Assembly (NCBI GenBank): GCA_011799875.1
Contig: CM022302.1
Location: 98,473,494 to 98,537,493 of the forward strand
Direction of reading: 5' to 3'
From: Thinopyrum elongatum
Taxonomy: Eukaryota > Streptophyta > Magnoliopsida > Poales > Poaceae
DNA: 64,000 nt
The position numbers were made by a program, and so were the translations under genes. The notes under the pieces are model-generated. The model searched no databases. It saw only the letters and a list, made by a program, of their open reading frames with translations, and was not told the origin of the DNA. Within the stretch, counting starts at the first letter, position 1. Each line of letters opens with the position of its first letter. Of this stretch, positions 1 to 10,600 are shown in pieces.

Positions 1-596
1 GAATCAGATGAACAAACCATATACCACATTCCTCCCCAGTAGCTGAGCCACTAATGCTGTAGCAAAATATCTGCTGTATCTACCTTTCCATTGAAGACTC
101 TGGACATCAGATTAGAAAAATCTAAAAAAAACATTATGTTGGGGAGGTGGCATTTTTCAAACATGTAAAAATTCAAGAACGCACTCTAGGCCTCCAGCGC
201 ATTTGGGAACTATGAAAAAGAGAAACAAGTAATAACCAATAGTAAAAGGAACACTACCCAATGCTGACTTATTTTTTCTAGCTTTCAAATGCAAATCAGT
301 TTGAACTTGAAAAGTTTCAGGTTTATATGACTTCACCTCACCTAAAGTGTCAAAAAAATCCTCACCTACATATGGAATTTCTTAGGTTTTTTTTTTCCTT
401 CTAAAACTTGTACACATGGTTTCTGCAGAGTTTTCAGCGAAAGGGTTGTTTCCCTCCTATTTATAGATTCTACCAAGTCCAGTTTTTGAAAATAGGCAGT
501 AATGCAGTAACAAGTGCGGATTGTATGATTACTTTACTTCACTTCTTTATAATTGTAGGCTGTCATGCTTATGAACTTTAATACGACTTTCCTCAG
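1..596. other. No gene resolved; probably intron of the gene at 597
   Basis: The stretch is AT-rich, has stop codons in all frames and shows no reading frame with recognisable protein similarity. A good polypyrimidine tract and CAG acceptor lie just before 597. I infer that this is mostly intron of the checkpoint-like gene that continues to the right, but an undetected short exon is possible. Confidence 0.5.
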
Positions 597-3500
597 TGTA
601 ACCTCAGGAACAATGTTTCTATTGAGACGTATGTTGACAATAACATGGAAATGGAGAGGAACAATCAAGAACACGGTTCTGCTTTGCTGAATATGCCTGA
701 CCCAGAGGAAGATGGACTTCACATTGGAAATATGTTTCTTCCTTCTACATTCTGGACTCCATTCTTCACTGGAGTGCTACAAATTGCGCTAAAATATTCG
801 GAAGAGGGTATTCGTGTTGATGCATTATCCATAATGATTCTCATTGTAAGGACTAGTGATTCCAAAGGGGAGCGTGAAAAGTAAGCAAACATGTGAAGAA
901 TCTTTATTTTTCTTAAATTGGTTGAAATTACGTATGCTGACGCCTAATATATTCTGCTGCTACTTACAGATTTGGATTTATTTCTGTAATGGAAAGCTTG
1001 CATCAGTTGCTGCAGAAAGAGAATGCATTGCTCGTAAAGAAGCATTCGGTGCATCTACTTTTCTTGCTTTTGAACTGTAAGTTCTTGTGCTTAGATATTC
1101 TATCTTCCATATTTAAGAACACAATATGTTGCATATGGAGCACTATTCTTGCCAGTTGAATGCTCCACTGTGCCTTCTGCAGAATAGTTAGTTGCCTGAC
1201 ACCATATCCCTTGAATTTCTTAGCTATTTTAGGGGGAAATAATTACATAAATGCTTGGACAATCACAAACTTGTATTAAATGCATGATAGAAGTGTTTTG
1301 GACCCTCGTCAATTTCCCGAACTTTCTGCTGCCTAACTGGCTTATTCCAAACACACATCGTGTACATGATTGCATGTGGCATCTCTCATAAATTAAGTTG
1401 GTTGCTGTATCTCTATTGCAACTTAGCATCATATAGTTCTTCCATTTTATTTGAAAAAAACTGATGCAGTGCTCAAGTTTTAATGTAAATTGTATTTATC
1501 GATGGCCTACTGTCACGTATAGCTTTTGCTCATGAAGAAACTTGCGTCGAGTCATATCGTGGTCTTCTGGAGGTATTTTGATGTGGACTTGTGCTGTCTT
1601 GGTTTTAAAAGCCTAAAACTGCATATTAAAAATGGAAGAACTGCTAACTGTTCGCAGGCAAGGATTCTTTTTAAACGTAAATATGGTGTTCGCAAGGATT
1701 CTATACAGTTCTCCAAGTTACAAATATTTTCTGCTAACTGTTCACTCTGTTAAAAAAAACACGTGCTCCAAGAAGAAATGCTATTTTGGCTACGTCTGTT
1801 CCTCTTGGTATACTAGATGTACTGGGACACACAATCTTTTTGGTATTTGTTTTCTGATTCTTTTTAACAGGATGTAAACATTTTTTGTTGCTGTTATTTT
1901 GATTTCCCTGTGCCCAGTAACTGCAGGCTAATACCTGTTTCTGCCTTGCTGTTAGGCCCTGTGATGTTGAAGATGCTTTGCAGTGGAGGTAAAGATGGTT
2001 CTGAACTGATGGAAACTGTTGGATGTGAAAACGAACCACAACAAGCTATAAACTCAGTTCTTAAGGACTTGTCTGAATGTTTAACTTGTGAAGCAACGAC
2101 TTCTCTGGTATGTTCCTTTGTTCTTTAGTGATTCAGTCAGGACTCTACACAAACATATTTAGCTTTAACTTATTGTCTGTAGCATTTATAGGTTGGAACC
2201 TTTGATTTAAGGGTGTGTTTTGTTTGAGGTCAAAGAGGGATGGATGGGGATCAGCCTGTGAATGGTTTGGAACCCACACCTAATCCAAGCCAATCCACTC
2301 ACAAAAGTCAAAGATCCAAATCAAACCAGTCTGCAGAACAATTTGCAGAATCCAACCCACATCAGAGATCAGACCATGGGAAACTTCCATCCAACCCACA
2401 CCAAACTGTTCCAAACTTTTGGGTTGACCCCGATTCCTCAAACCGTACAAGCCCGTGGTTGTGAAGCTATCCAACCTGCAGGACGTCTTGGTATGGTCGT
2501 GCCGTATGGAACTGAAGTTTCTCAGCTCCATCCACCCCTTGGTGTGGCCGTGGTTGCAGACGTCAGAAACCGGTGTGGTGTTCACATGGATTGCCAACTC
2601 TTGATTCGACCGTTTCTCATGTGATGCCTTGGCATGTCACGCCGCTCGAATCAATGGCGGAGAGTGAGAACTTGAAGCGGCGCCGGCGGGGTGCATGGAG
2701 GAGGACGATGCTAGCGGCATCACGTTATGACGGCAGCGGCGGCGGAGCATAGCGGCAGCCATGGAAACCCCATAGAAGTAGAGAGTCTGCGGCTGGTGGC
2801 TATTGGCCTGGAGCAGCTGTACTCATGTGGGTCGAACCCATGGCCTCTCTATTCGGATCCTGCCCGCACCACCCCAATCCAGACCACTTTTGTGCTACAC
2901 CCGCACCGGCCCACCTATTTAGCGTTTTCTGTCCATCATAGCCCAACCAGAGTGAAGCCAATCAGTAACCCGCACGGAAATACCCAAACGAGACCGCCCC
3001 ATTCCCAGGTTGAGTTGGGGATATCCAAGTCTACATGGATGACAATATCCCTTTTTTGTTCGGTTGGGTCAGGGGGATGAGCCAGTTTTCGTTTGGTTAA
3101 GAGGGACAAGAGTTGGATTGGGTGAGCCTTTTTTTTTTGTTTGGTCAGACGGATGTGGATAAACATTGGGTTGTGACGACCCATTGTGAAGATGTGGTGA
3201 GATTAGCCCGTGTTATAGAAACAATTCATATGTCTGAATGTACAGTAGTTCAAGCACTAGGATACAGTTCTTTTTACGAGGGGGCGGGACTTGAGACGGG
3301 CCAATGGGGGTACACCCTCACCTGCACTCATGGGACCCATGCAAGCAAAGGGTGGTTGCCCTCATCCAGCAGACAACCAAACAGTTGGCGGCACCCAAAA
3401 AGTGGATATCTCTGGCTCCCCTCAATCAAATGCACCCTAAAAAGAGAGTAACAGGTTCTTTTCCCTGCCATGCTAAAAAAACATTGCTGCATGAGCATAA

Positions 3501-4722
3501 TATGTCCTCCAAAGTTTTAAGCTTGATTGCAACAATAGAAGTTCATCATTGCTAAATAGCGTAGCATTTGTATTTCCAAATTTTATCAACTAAAGAGAGC
3601 TGATGTTTTTCAGGAGCTCAAGCTTTGTCGGCTAGTTGTGAATCTATTAGCGTACGTAGCTTCTAGTGGCAAATTGGGATATGAAGTGCTTCTAGGTTCA
3701 GTGACTGCCCACGGTGCTAGTTTTCTTGAGTTGACCATGGAAGTCCTTGCTTCACAGATGGAATGCAAAGTTGATTTTTCAACCGAGGTACATGAGCTAT
3801 TGAATGAAAGGTATTCTTCAAACTTCTCCATGCTGAACTGAGCATTTTTTTCCCAGTTTTTCGGATCTTAGCATGAATGTATGTGCTGTTTACTGGCAAC
3901 TTTGAAGCTACTCCCTCTGTCGCATAATATAAGATGCTATTCTTGAGTTGACTATCAACTTTGAAGCTACTCCCTCTGTCCCATCATATCATTCGCCATA
4001 TTGGATGTAATAACATCTTATATTTTGGGACGGAAGGAGTACCTTTTTGTTCATTCAGTATTTTTAAAATGTTGTAAAATAGTTACACAAATAATAGATC
4101 AGGAGGCTAACTTATTGTCCTAAGATACATCACTATAAGGAATAATTCATTGAAGTTTGTATGCATAGTTGTATTTCTTTGTTAGGGAGCTTGAGCCCAC
4201 CTGAAGATTAGATGTATATTGCTTTGCCCAACTGTTCAAGCACATACAGTGTGGACTGTATGATAAATCTGAACAGTTGTTGCAAGATAATAATCTGTAA
4301 TTTTATCGTAGATAACATGCTTTTGTGTTCTTGAACAAGTGCTGTAAATATGAGAGTTTTCTGTGCTTCCCTATTTGCATTTGATGCAAATAATAAATTT
4401 TCAACGCAGGTATTTGCTGATGAGAGAAGTTCTGATCCTTCTAAACCGACTAGCCTCGCACACCATGTTTTCAAAGCCAACCCTGGAGGTGCTGATGGGG
4501 AGCAAGCGGTGTGCGGGGTTGACAATCGACATCGCGAACCGGCTGCCCCAGAGGAGCAAGTACCCCTTGAGGCAGCTAAACCCTCAGATGGCGAATGATC
4601 TCGCCGATTTGGCCCAGAAGTTCCGTTCGCGGGTGTACGGTTTCCTGGAGGAGCAACAGCATTCGACAGCTGAGCGTTGCGATACAGGCGCCTCGGGCAA
4701 GCCTCCGAGAGTTCCAAGATAG
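597..4722 (+). CDS. ATRIP/SUV2-like DNA damage checkpoint protein, C-terminal exons (tentative)
   Basis: Five exons join without breaking frame: 597-880, 970-1076, 1956-2107, 3614-3810 and 4410-4722. They total 1053 nt, that is 350 residues plus a TAG stop. All introns are GT..AG and the phases match at each junction. The encoded region is alpha-helical and Leu-rich (for example KKHSVHLLFLLLNC, REVLILLNRLASH, DLADLAQKFRSRVYGFLEE), as expected of a HEAT-like helical protein, and has no catalytic motif. From memory of the plant family it resembles the C-terminal half of SENSITIVE TO UV 2, the plant ATRIP. In that family the protein partners ATR kinase at RPA-coated single-stranded DNA in the nucleus. 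The N-terminal coiled-coil part would lie left of the window. The exon structure is directly visible; the family name is an inference that needs a protein search. Introns 3 and 4 carry transposons, and the last exon ends inside a tandem duplication. Confidence 0.6.
2211..3437. mobile_element. PIF/Harbinger-type DNA transposon, non-autonomous, intronic
   Basis: The left end reads GGGTGTGTTTTGTTTGAGG and the right end, reverse-complemented, reads GGGTGCATTTGATTGAGG, an imperfect terminal inverted repeat. The element is flanked by identical TAA triplets at 2208-2210 and 3438-3440. A three-base TAA/TTA duplication with GGG-starting ends is the signature of PIF/Harbinger elements. The 1.2 kb interior is more GC-rich than the intron around it and contains only short frames with no transposase motif, so it would need an autonomous partner. 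It sits in the intron between exons 1956-2107 and 3614-3810. Confidence 0.8.
3911..4039. mobile_element. Stowaway (Tc1/mariner) MITE with internal duplication of its end
   Basis: The left end begins CTCCCTCTGTCGCATAATA and the right end finishes TTTTGGGACGGAAGGAG, which is the complementary Stowaway terminus. TA dinucleotides flank both sides (3909-3910 and 4040-4041). Inside, the left end plus its flank (CTTTGAAGCTACTCCCTCTG) is repeated about 59 bp downstream, so the copy carries a duplicated terminus. It lies in the last intron of the checkpoint-like gene. Confidence 0.8.
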
Positions 4723-4820
4723 CTGGGTGTGGACAACACTGTAACATTGGAATCAGCTGGGCAAGCGTCCGAGTTCCAAGATAGCTGGGTGTGGACAACA
4801 CTGTAACATTGGAATCCGCT
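4695..4820 (+). repeat. 64/62-bp tandem duplication spanning a stop codon
   Basis: Two head-to-tail copies (4695-4758 and 4759-4820) begin GGGCAAGC.TCCGAG and include GATAGCTGGGTGTGGACAAC. They differ by a 2-bp AG indel and a few substitutions. The TAG stop at 4720-4722 lies in the first copy, so the second copy is 3' UTR. Confidence 0.9.
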
Positions 4821-5083
4821 GGGTCGTATATATCTCTCTTAAGTTAGTAGATATCTCTTGTTTTGCGCTAACGTCGTAGGGTCTAGGCCTTCCTCTTTGG
4901 GTTGGCTGGTGTGATGTACAGAGGGTAGCGTGAGCGATATAACTCGCCATTTTGGGGGCAATGTAAGCCTGGCAAAACAAGGGATCTGCCGATTAGCAGA
5001 ATTGTCCTCGTCAAAAATCATGTTTTCTGTATTGGGACGAAAGTTTTGCAAGATGGGCAATTCTGCCATTTAACAGGTAACCG

Positions 5084-5136
5084 CTCCCTCCGTCCCACAG
5101 TAGCTTGCAAAGATGTCTTTATATTATGGGACGGAG
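5084..5136. mobile_element. Short Stowaway-like MITE remnant
   Basis: CTCCCTCCGTCCCACAG on the left and TTATGGGACGGAG on the right are complementary ends only about 50 bp apart. The right end lacks the last bases of the usual terminus and no clean TA duplication is visible on the left, so it is a deleted or eroded copy downstream of the checkpoint-like gene. Confidence 0.6.
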
Positions 5137-5825
5137 TACGTTTTCCTTGCATATAAGTAACTACATTTTGATCACGTGAGAAAGACTTCCAATGACAAAA
5201 GATTCTCCTTCCTTGTAAGGACAAAGTAGCTTTCATCAGCCATTGCATCATATCATTATAGCTTTGAAAGACAACGGCAACAAACCACTAAAATACAACG
5301 GCCAGATAAACTGAACTGCATTTGGTTAACATTTGGTCTCTTTGAATTTCATCATGGAAAATTCAAGTTTGAATTTCAAAGCTTAGGTCAGTTATTCATC
5401 ACAGTTCAAAGCATAGGAAACTCAAATAGAGGAACTACAAACAGACACTAACAGATGCCATCACCCATGATAAAAGACAAACATACTAACAAGTTAATTC
5501 CTCCCAGCAATACAAGAGTGCAATGAAAATTGAAGACATCAAATTTGTATCGATGAATAAACATGTTAGCTATCCTGATTCTTCAGGACCAGAAGGGAAC
5601 ATAGCTCAGTTCTTCCTGAAGATCATAATTGAAACAAACATAGGAGTCTTCAAGTTCTCTACATAGTCATGTGCTCACCCATTCAGTACAAGTCTCATGA
5701 ATTCAGAGATTTCAATTACAGACAACTACAGTAGCAAACACAACTACAGTAGCAAACAGACAGCATTCACCTGAAGGTAGGTTCCCTCTTAGGCAGGTCC
5801 CCAATAAGCAATGCTGTGTTTAGTC
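5137..5825. other. Intergenic region between convergent genes
   Basis: AT-rich sequence between the 3' end of the + strand gene and the stop codon of the - strand peptidase gene. It presumably contains both 3' UTRs. I see no coding frame, terminal repeat or tandem array. Confidence 0.5.
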
Positions 5826-7517
5826 TCATGTTTTGCATGAAACTCCTCTCGTTTGAAGCTTCCTTAAACGAGATACCTTAATGACATTCCTATATAACCT
5901 ATTAGCATTCACCTTTCCTATTCCATAGGCCAATAACGTGCCATCCTCACTCCTACGAGCACAGAACCGTTTCCAGGCATTCAAGAAATAGTAAGAGCGC
6001 TTGCCCTTTTTCTTGACAGCCCCTACTAGCACAATAGCATGACATGGTATATCTTCAGGAGCTCTTACTTTCAGCGCCTGAAAGAAATCAGGGGGTTCGT
6101 ACGAAGTACAGTACCTGAGAAGACAAAATTTGCTCCTATGAATAAACACTTGCATGGAAGTATAGAAGTCCAGTGTTTTGTAAGAACTACATTTACCTTA
6201 GGAAAGTCAGTTTGGTACCCTGAAGAATAGTTGCATGCAGCGGAAAGCCATTCGCCAATGCAGAAACAATGGCCTGCTGGTCATTCCTGCTTATGGTAGA
6301 GACATTGGATGCCCTATATATTGTTGATTTACGCTGCCAAACAACAAAAGACATTGATCAACGTAAGAGGCATGTACAGCCAAATGTTAGCAGCACGATA
6401 GAAAATAATTAGTAATTTGAATAGAAAACAGACCCAGAAGGCAACAATGACAGAAATTATGTAGTCAGAACAGTATTAGCAGTAGAAGAAAAGGTTCAAA
6501 GTACATAGCAGAAGAACAGTGAGGAGTGAACCAGTACAAGGAGGCAATAAGAAAAAAATTCATGTAAAGAGCTTACATTATCCATAATTCCTAGCTCTTT
6601 AAGAGCCATTGCCATTAAGATGGTTTGATCTGTTCCACCAGTAGCTGGAACTCCTCCAAGCATAATTTTGTACTGATCAAACAAGTGGAACGGATTCAAT
6701 GACCTGATTAAATTAGGGTCCTTAGCTAGCATCAAGTACTGGATTTTTTTTGTCATCTCCATTATTTTGGCAAAAGCAAATGCTTCGCACAGCTCTGCAA
6801 AAAATAATCTATTTAGTTCCCAGAAAGAAGACAGTATTTACTGACAAATTGGGGTTGGTAAATTTGTACCGCTATTGCCTTGATCCAATATATCTCCAAA
6901 ATTTTTGTGAAGGTTGATGGTAATTCCACATAAGTTGAAATCGAAATCGAGTGAACACTACAAGTGAGACAGATGTTTTAGAGGATCAGAAAAATGAGAA
7001 AAAACATATAAAATATAACATCAAAATAAGCCATTCAATAACTCAAGACCTTTTCTTTACAGCACTTGCACTCTAGGGCAGGTACATCAAAAAACGTGTG
7101 CTTCATGATTGGATTCGCCCAACCATATCTCGTGCACCTAAATGGTAGTGCATCCACATCCTTTGCACTTCTTCTGCCTCTTTTACGTCGGATGACTGGT
7201 ATTAAAGAAATGGTAGTATTAATACTTGTTTTCGACCACACCCGTAATCTTTAAGCTCAAAATTAGAGAATGCCGCTACTAATGAAACAAGTAAAACCAG
7301 CGACGCTCGTAGGAGACTGGAAGAAACACGCAAAGAGGGGGTGATTGGGGAGGATATAAGATATACCTTGAGGGATTGCCAGCGGGGGACGCATCTCCAG
7401 CAAGGGCGATGCTAGGCGTAAGTCGGGCGATGGATCCCGTTTCGTAAGTCGCCTTTGCAACCGTCCGATGTAGAGCACCGCGGGCGTCCGATCTACACGT
7501 GCACGCTCCCCCCGCAA
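5826..7517 (-). CDS. Divergent papain-like cysteine peptidase (C1A fold), six exons
   Basis: On the - strand the exons are 7517-7367, 7195-7050, 6957-6870, 6794-6577, 6333-6197 and 6114-5826. They total 1029 nt, giving 342 residues and a stop, with GT..AG introns and consistent phases. Residues 124-137 read DQGNSELCEAFAFA. This aligns with the papain QG..(G)SCWAFA box and places oxyanion Gln at 125 and nucleophile Cys at 131 with the canonical six-residue spacing. His272 (IPCHAIVLVG) and Asn292 (YYFLNAW) complete the set, so an active peptidase is plausible. The usual Gly-Ser-Cys-Trp context is replaced by Glu-Leu-Cys-Glu. There is no obvious signal peptide, and the N-terminal 100 residues (basic, with Cys-rich ALECKCCKEK) do not resemble an I29 prodomain. 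The first Met at 7517 is chosen because it is the only upstream Met in phase with the 7195 acceptor. Function and substrate are unknown. Confidence 0.7.
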
Positions 7518-7960
7518 AGCCTGTCGGCCCGTAGCCGTTTGCAGTCATTTTCTTTCACGCCTCACAGCCGTACTCGCACGTTCGCATACACGCAGCGTCG
7601 TGCTCACGACGACAGCATCTCAGTGGCTGCACTTGCATTATTAGGCGAGGCGTGGCGACTTCCAGCCATGTACGGATACGGCTTGTAATGGCATGCCAGC
7701 AGAAGTGGTGTATTTTATTTCTAGCAAGTGCATGGCAGCAGCATGCGAACTTTGGAGGCCAAATGATAGTCCACAATGGAGCGACATGGGCTGCTGTAAA
7801 GACAAGCGTCGGAGTGGCTGCTGCCTACGAGGGCTGGTGCAATACATGCCGAGACGACGATGCTGTGACGGTGGTCTGGCTACCTCGGGCGTCAGTGTGA
7901 GGTCGCGAGCAGTGCTGCGACGCTAGATGGCGGACTCTGCCACATCAACCTGGCTGCTTC
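7518..7960. other. Upstream region of the peptidase gene
   Basis: This stretch should hold the 5' UTR and promoter of the - strand peptidase gene. I see no unambiguous TATA box. Toward 7850 the sequence grades into the GCTGCGACGG-rich repeat block. Short frames here have no recognisable similarity. Confidence 0.4.
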
Positions 7961-8699
7961 GACGGCCGCGGCCATGCTACAAGGCATGCTGGGACAAGAT
8001 GCTTCAGCGGTCACGGCGATGGTGCGGCGGCGTGCTTCGAACAACCATTGTGTGCTTCGACGGCCGCAGCAATGCTGCGATGGCAGGTTGGATGCGTCGA
8101 TGATGCTGCGACGGTGTGCTTCGACGGCGTGGCGATGCTGCGACCGTCGCCAGATTGCTTTGATGATGCTACAACGATGTGCTTTGACGGCCGCGGCAAT
8201 GCTACAAGGCGTGCTGGGACGATAGCTTCAACGGACACGACGATGGTGCGGCGGCGTGCTTTGAACGGCCATTCTGTACTTCGACGGCCATGGCGATGCT
8301 GCGACGGTCACCCGATTGCTTCGACGATGCAGTGACGGCAGGTCGGCTGCGTCGATGATGTTGTGGCTGCGTGCTTCGAGCCTTCGACAGCCATGGCGAT
8401 GCTGCGACGGTCCCGCGATTGCTTCAATGATGCTGCGACCACGTGCTTTGACAGTCGTGGCAATGCTAAAAGGCGTGCTGGGATGACATGCTTCAACGGG
8501 CACAGCGATGGCGCGACGGTGTGCTTTGAACGACCATTGTGTGCTTCGACGGCCGTCGCGATGCTGGGACGGTCGCCCGATTGCTTCGACGATGCTGCGA
8601 CGGCAGTTGGCTACGTAGATGATGTTGTGACGGTGTGCTTCGAGCCTTCGACAGCCATGGCGATGCTGCGGCAGGCGCCCGATTGCTTCTACGATGCCG
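7961..8699. repeat. GC-rich tandem array 1, units of about 225-264 bp
   Basis: Three degenerate units start near 7961, 8186 and 8450 with GACGGCCGCGG.AATGCTAC or close variants. Each is followed by AAGGCGTGCTGGGA and a string of shorter echoes of GATGCTGCGACGG and TGCTTCGACGG, so there is a higher-order unit built from smaller repeats. Long open frames occur on both strands in several phases, a by-product of composition and periodicity; no protein is assigned. Confidence 0.75.
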
Positions 8700-8707
8700 C
8701 CAGTGAC

Positions 8708-8935
8708 GTTCCACTGCAACTCTACCGCGGCACCGGTGGCCAGCGATGCTCCATCGCAGCACCGACTACCCGACGATGTTCCATTGCAGTTCCACCGTGG
8801 CACCGGTGGCCAAGTGATGCTCCATCGCAGCTCCGACGACCCCTCGACGATATTCCATTCTATCTCCACCGCGGCACTGTTGGCCCCGCGATGCTACATC
8901 GCAGCACCGACGAACCCCGACGATGTTCCACTGCA
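8708..8935. repeat. GC-rich tandem array 2, units of about 70-74 bp
   Basis: Copies start at about 8708, 8778, 8851 and 8925 with GTTCCACTGCA or variants. Each contains CCACCGCGGCACCGGTGGCC and CGATGCTCCATCGCAGC, and the last is truncated. The unit differs from arrays 1 and 3 on either side. Confidence 0.8.
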
Positions 8936-9193
8936 GGGCCGACTCGTAGCTGACATCTGACCTTGCAACACCAGCGCTCCCGTCAGTGACTGGCTAGGTA
9001 GAGCACCTGACGGCCCTCGCTTGGAGCATCGTGGTGGCCATGCACCACATCCTCGCTAGTAGCCGCGGGAATCAGCAGAAAATCATGCATGCTTCAAGCC
9101 AGCTAAAGGGCAGCACGCCGGCCATGGTATGCAACAGAGGCTCGGAGCACAGGAGACCTCATCGCCGCTGTACGTCTGACACTTGCCGCACCG

Positions 9194-9570
9194 CGCCTCC
9201 ACGCACCTCGCTACATGCAACTCTCTCCCATGTTGCATTGCAGCAGCCGTTGCGCGTGAGGTGACGATGGAAGCAGGCGACAGCCGTACCAGCATCGACA
9301 ATGTCGACGAGTGTTGCAAAGCAACTCCGACGACCCTGCAGCATCGCGCCTCCGTGCCCCTCGCAGCATACAACTTTCTCCAATGTTGCGTTGCAACAGC
9401 CGTGGCCGGTGAGGACGCCTTCACGGATGCAGGCGACAGCCGTTGCAGCACCGACAACGCCGACGAGTGTTGCACGGCAGTTCCGACGACCATGCAACAT
9501 CGCGCCTCCGCGCCCATGGCAGCACATACGCAACTCTCTCACGTGTTGCGCTACAGCAGCTGTCGCTGGT
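9194..9570. repeat. GC-rich tandem array 3, units of about 155 bp
   Basis: Units start near 9194, 9347 and 9503 with CGCCTCC.CGC and share CAACTCTCTC..ATGTTGC, GCAGGCGACAGCCG and GACGAGTGTTGCA. The third unit is partial. Degenerate echoes continue to about 9900. Confidence 0.8.
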
Positions 9571-10600
9571 GAGGACGCCCCACTTGTCGCAGCTACGACG
9601 GATGTGGCCGGCAGCCGTGCAGTACCGACATGTGCTGCATTACAACACCACCAACGCCTACAAGCGCTACCCAGAAGCATCGATGACCCTCAGCGTCACG
9701 CCCCCGTCCAGCTTGCAACGCCGACTAGTGGGTGCATCGCAGCAGCGCGCAACCGTCTACTGGTGCTACGTCGCAGCACCTAAGCGTCTCTGCAGCGTTG
9801 CGGGTGCTGCGTCGCATGGCGATGTGCTGTGTTACAACACGACCGGCGGTTTTGCGCTGTTGATTGGAGCACGCCGGGCTTGGCCAGTCACGCTCATGGC
9901 GGAGAGTAGCAGAGACCAGCGAGAGGTCAGACGTTAGAGACAAAAGAGAAAAACTGATGGCTAGCTCACGTGTTCGCACGGAAAGGTAAGGAGATAAGGT
10001 TGCGTTGTGTGGACCCCATGGGAAGCAAGGCGTGCATGCAGCCACTTGACGTGGGTGCGGGCGGGAGACACGACCGCCGCAGGATCCAGCTGGATCGGAC
10101 GTTCCGCGTCGTGGTTGATGACAGGATGAAATCAGTCGGTTGAAATAAACACTTTCCCCGAGGAAAAAGATTATAGCACGTCGGAAGGAGGATAGCAACT
10201 TTAACCTTGAGGGGGCGGAAGAGCCGTCGGCTGCTCCGACGATCGTATCGCGCCAGAGGCGGCTGCGGGCCTGCGGCTGCGGTTGCGAGTTCTTCTGATT
10301 GTGAGATCGGGGGCGGCTGCGAATAAGTAAGTGGTAAACCCTAGCGCACGCGCGTGGGTTGGGTTGGGCCATTCACGAGTGCTCGCCTAGGCCGGCTAAT
10401 TGTTTTTTGAGAAAAGACACCAAAGGGCGTCATTATGGGCCTAATTTTCCTTGCACTGTCACTAGTCTGGGTAGTGAGGGTAGGAAAATCCTATCTGCCG
10501 CAGAAACGGGCCGGCCCATCCCAGCGTGCGAGAGCACTGGTTTTGTGAACCTTCTGCAAAGTTCCTGACAGGTTTTGGGAACTTTCTAGAAGGTTCCTAA
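9571..10600. other. No gene seen; flank of the repeat block
   Basis: The first part continues decayed repeat motifs. The rest is unique GC-rich sequence with no convincing frame. Around 10505 there is a GGGCCGGCCCATCCC motif that is partly mirrored by GGATGGGCCGGCCCAGCC near 11664, so 10.5-11.7 kb may be one transposon, but I could not define its ends. Confidence 0.3.

Noticed and set aside
8228..8869. 213-codon - strand frame and other long frames at 7.9-9.9 kb
   Set aside because: They lie in tandem repeats, overlap equally long frames on the other strand and show no conserved domain. The frames follow from GC-rich composition and periodicity.
7961..9570. CRISPR-like regular repeats
   Set aside because: Units are long, degenerate and directly abutting without unique spacers, and the genome is a plant nuclear genome.
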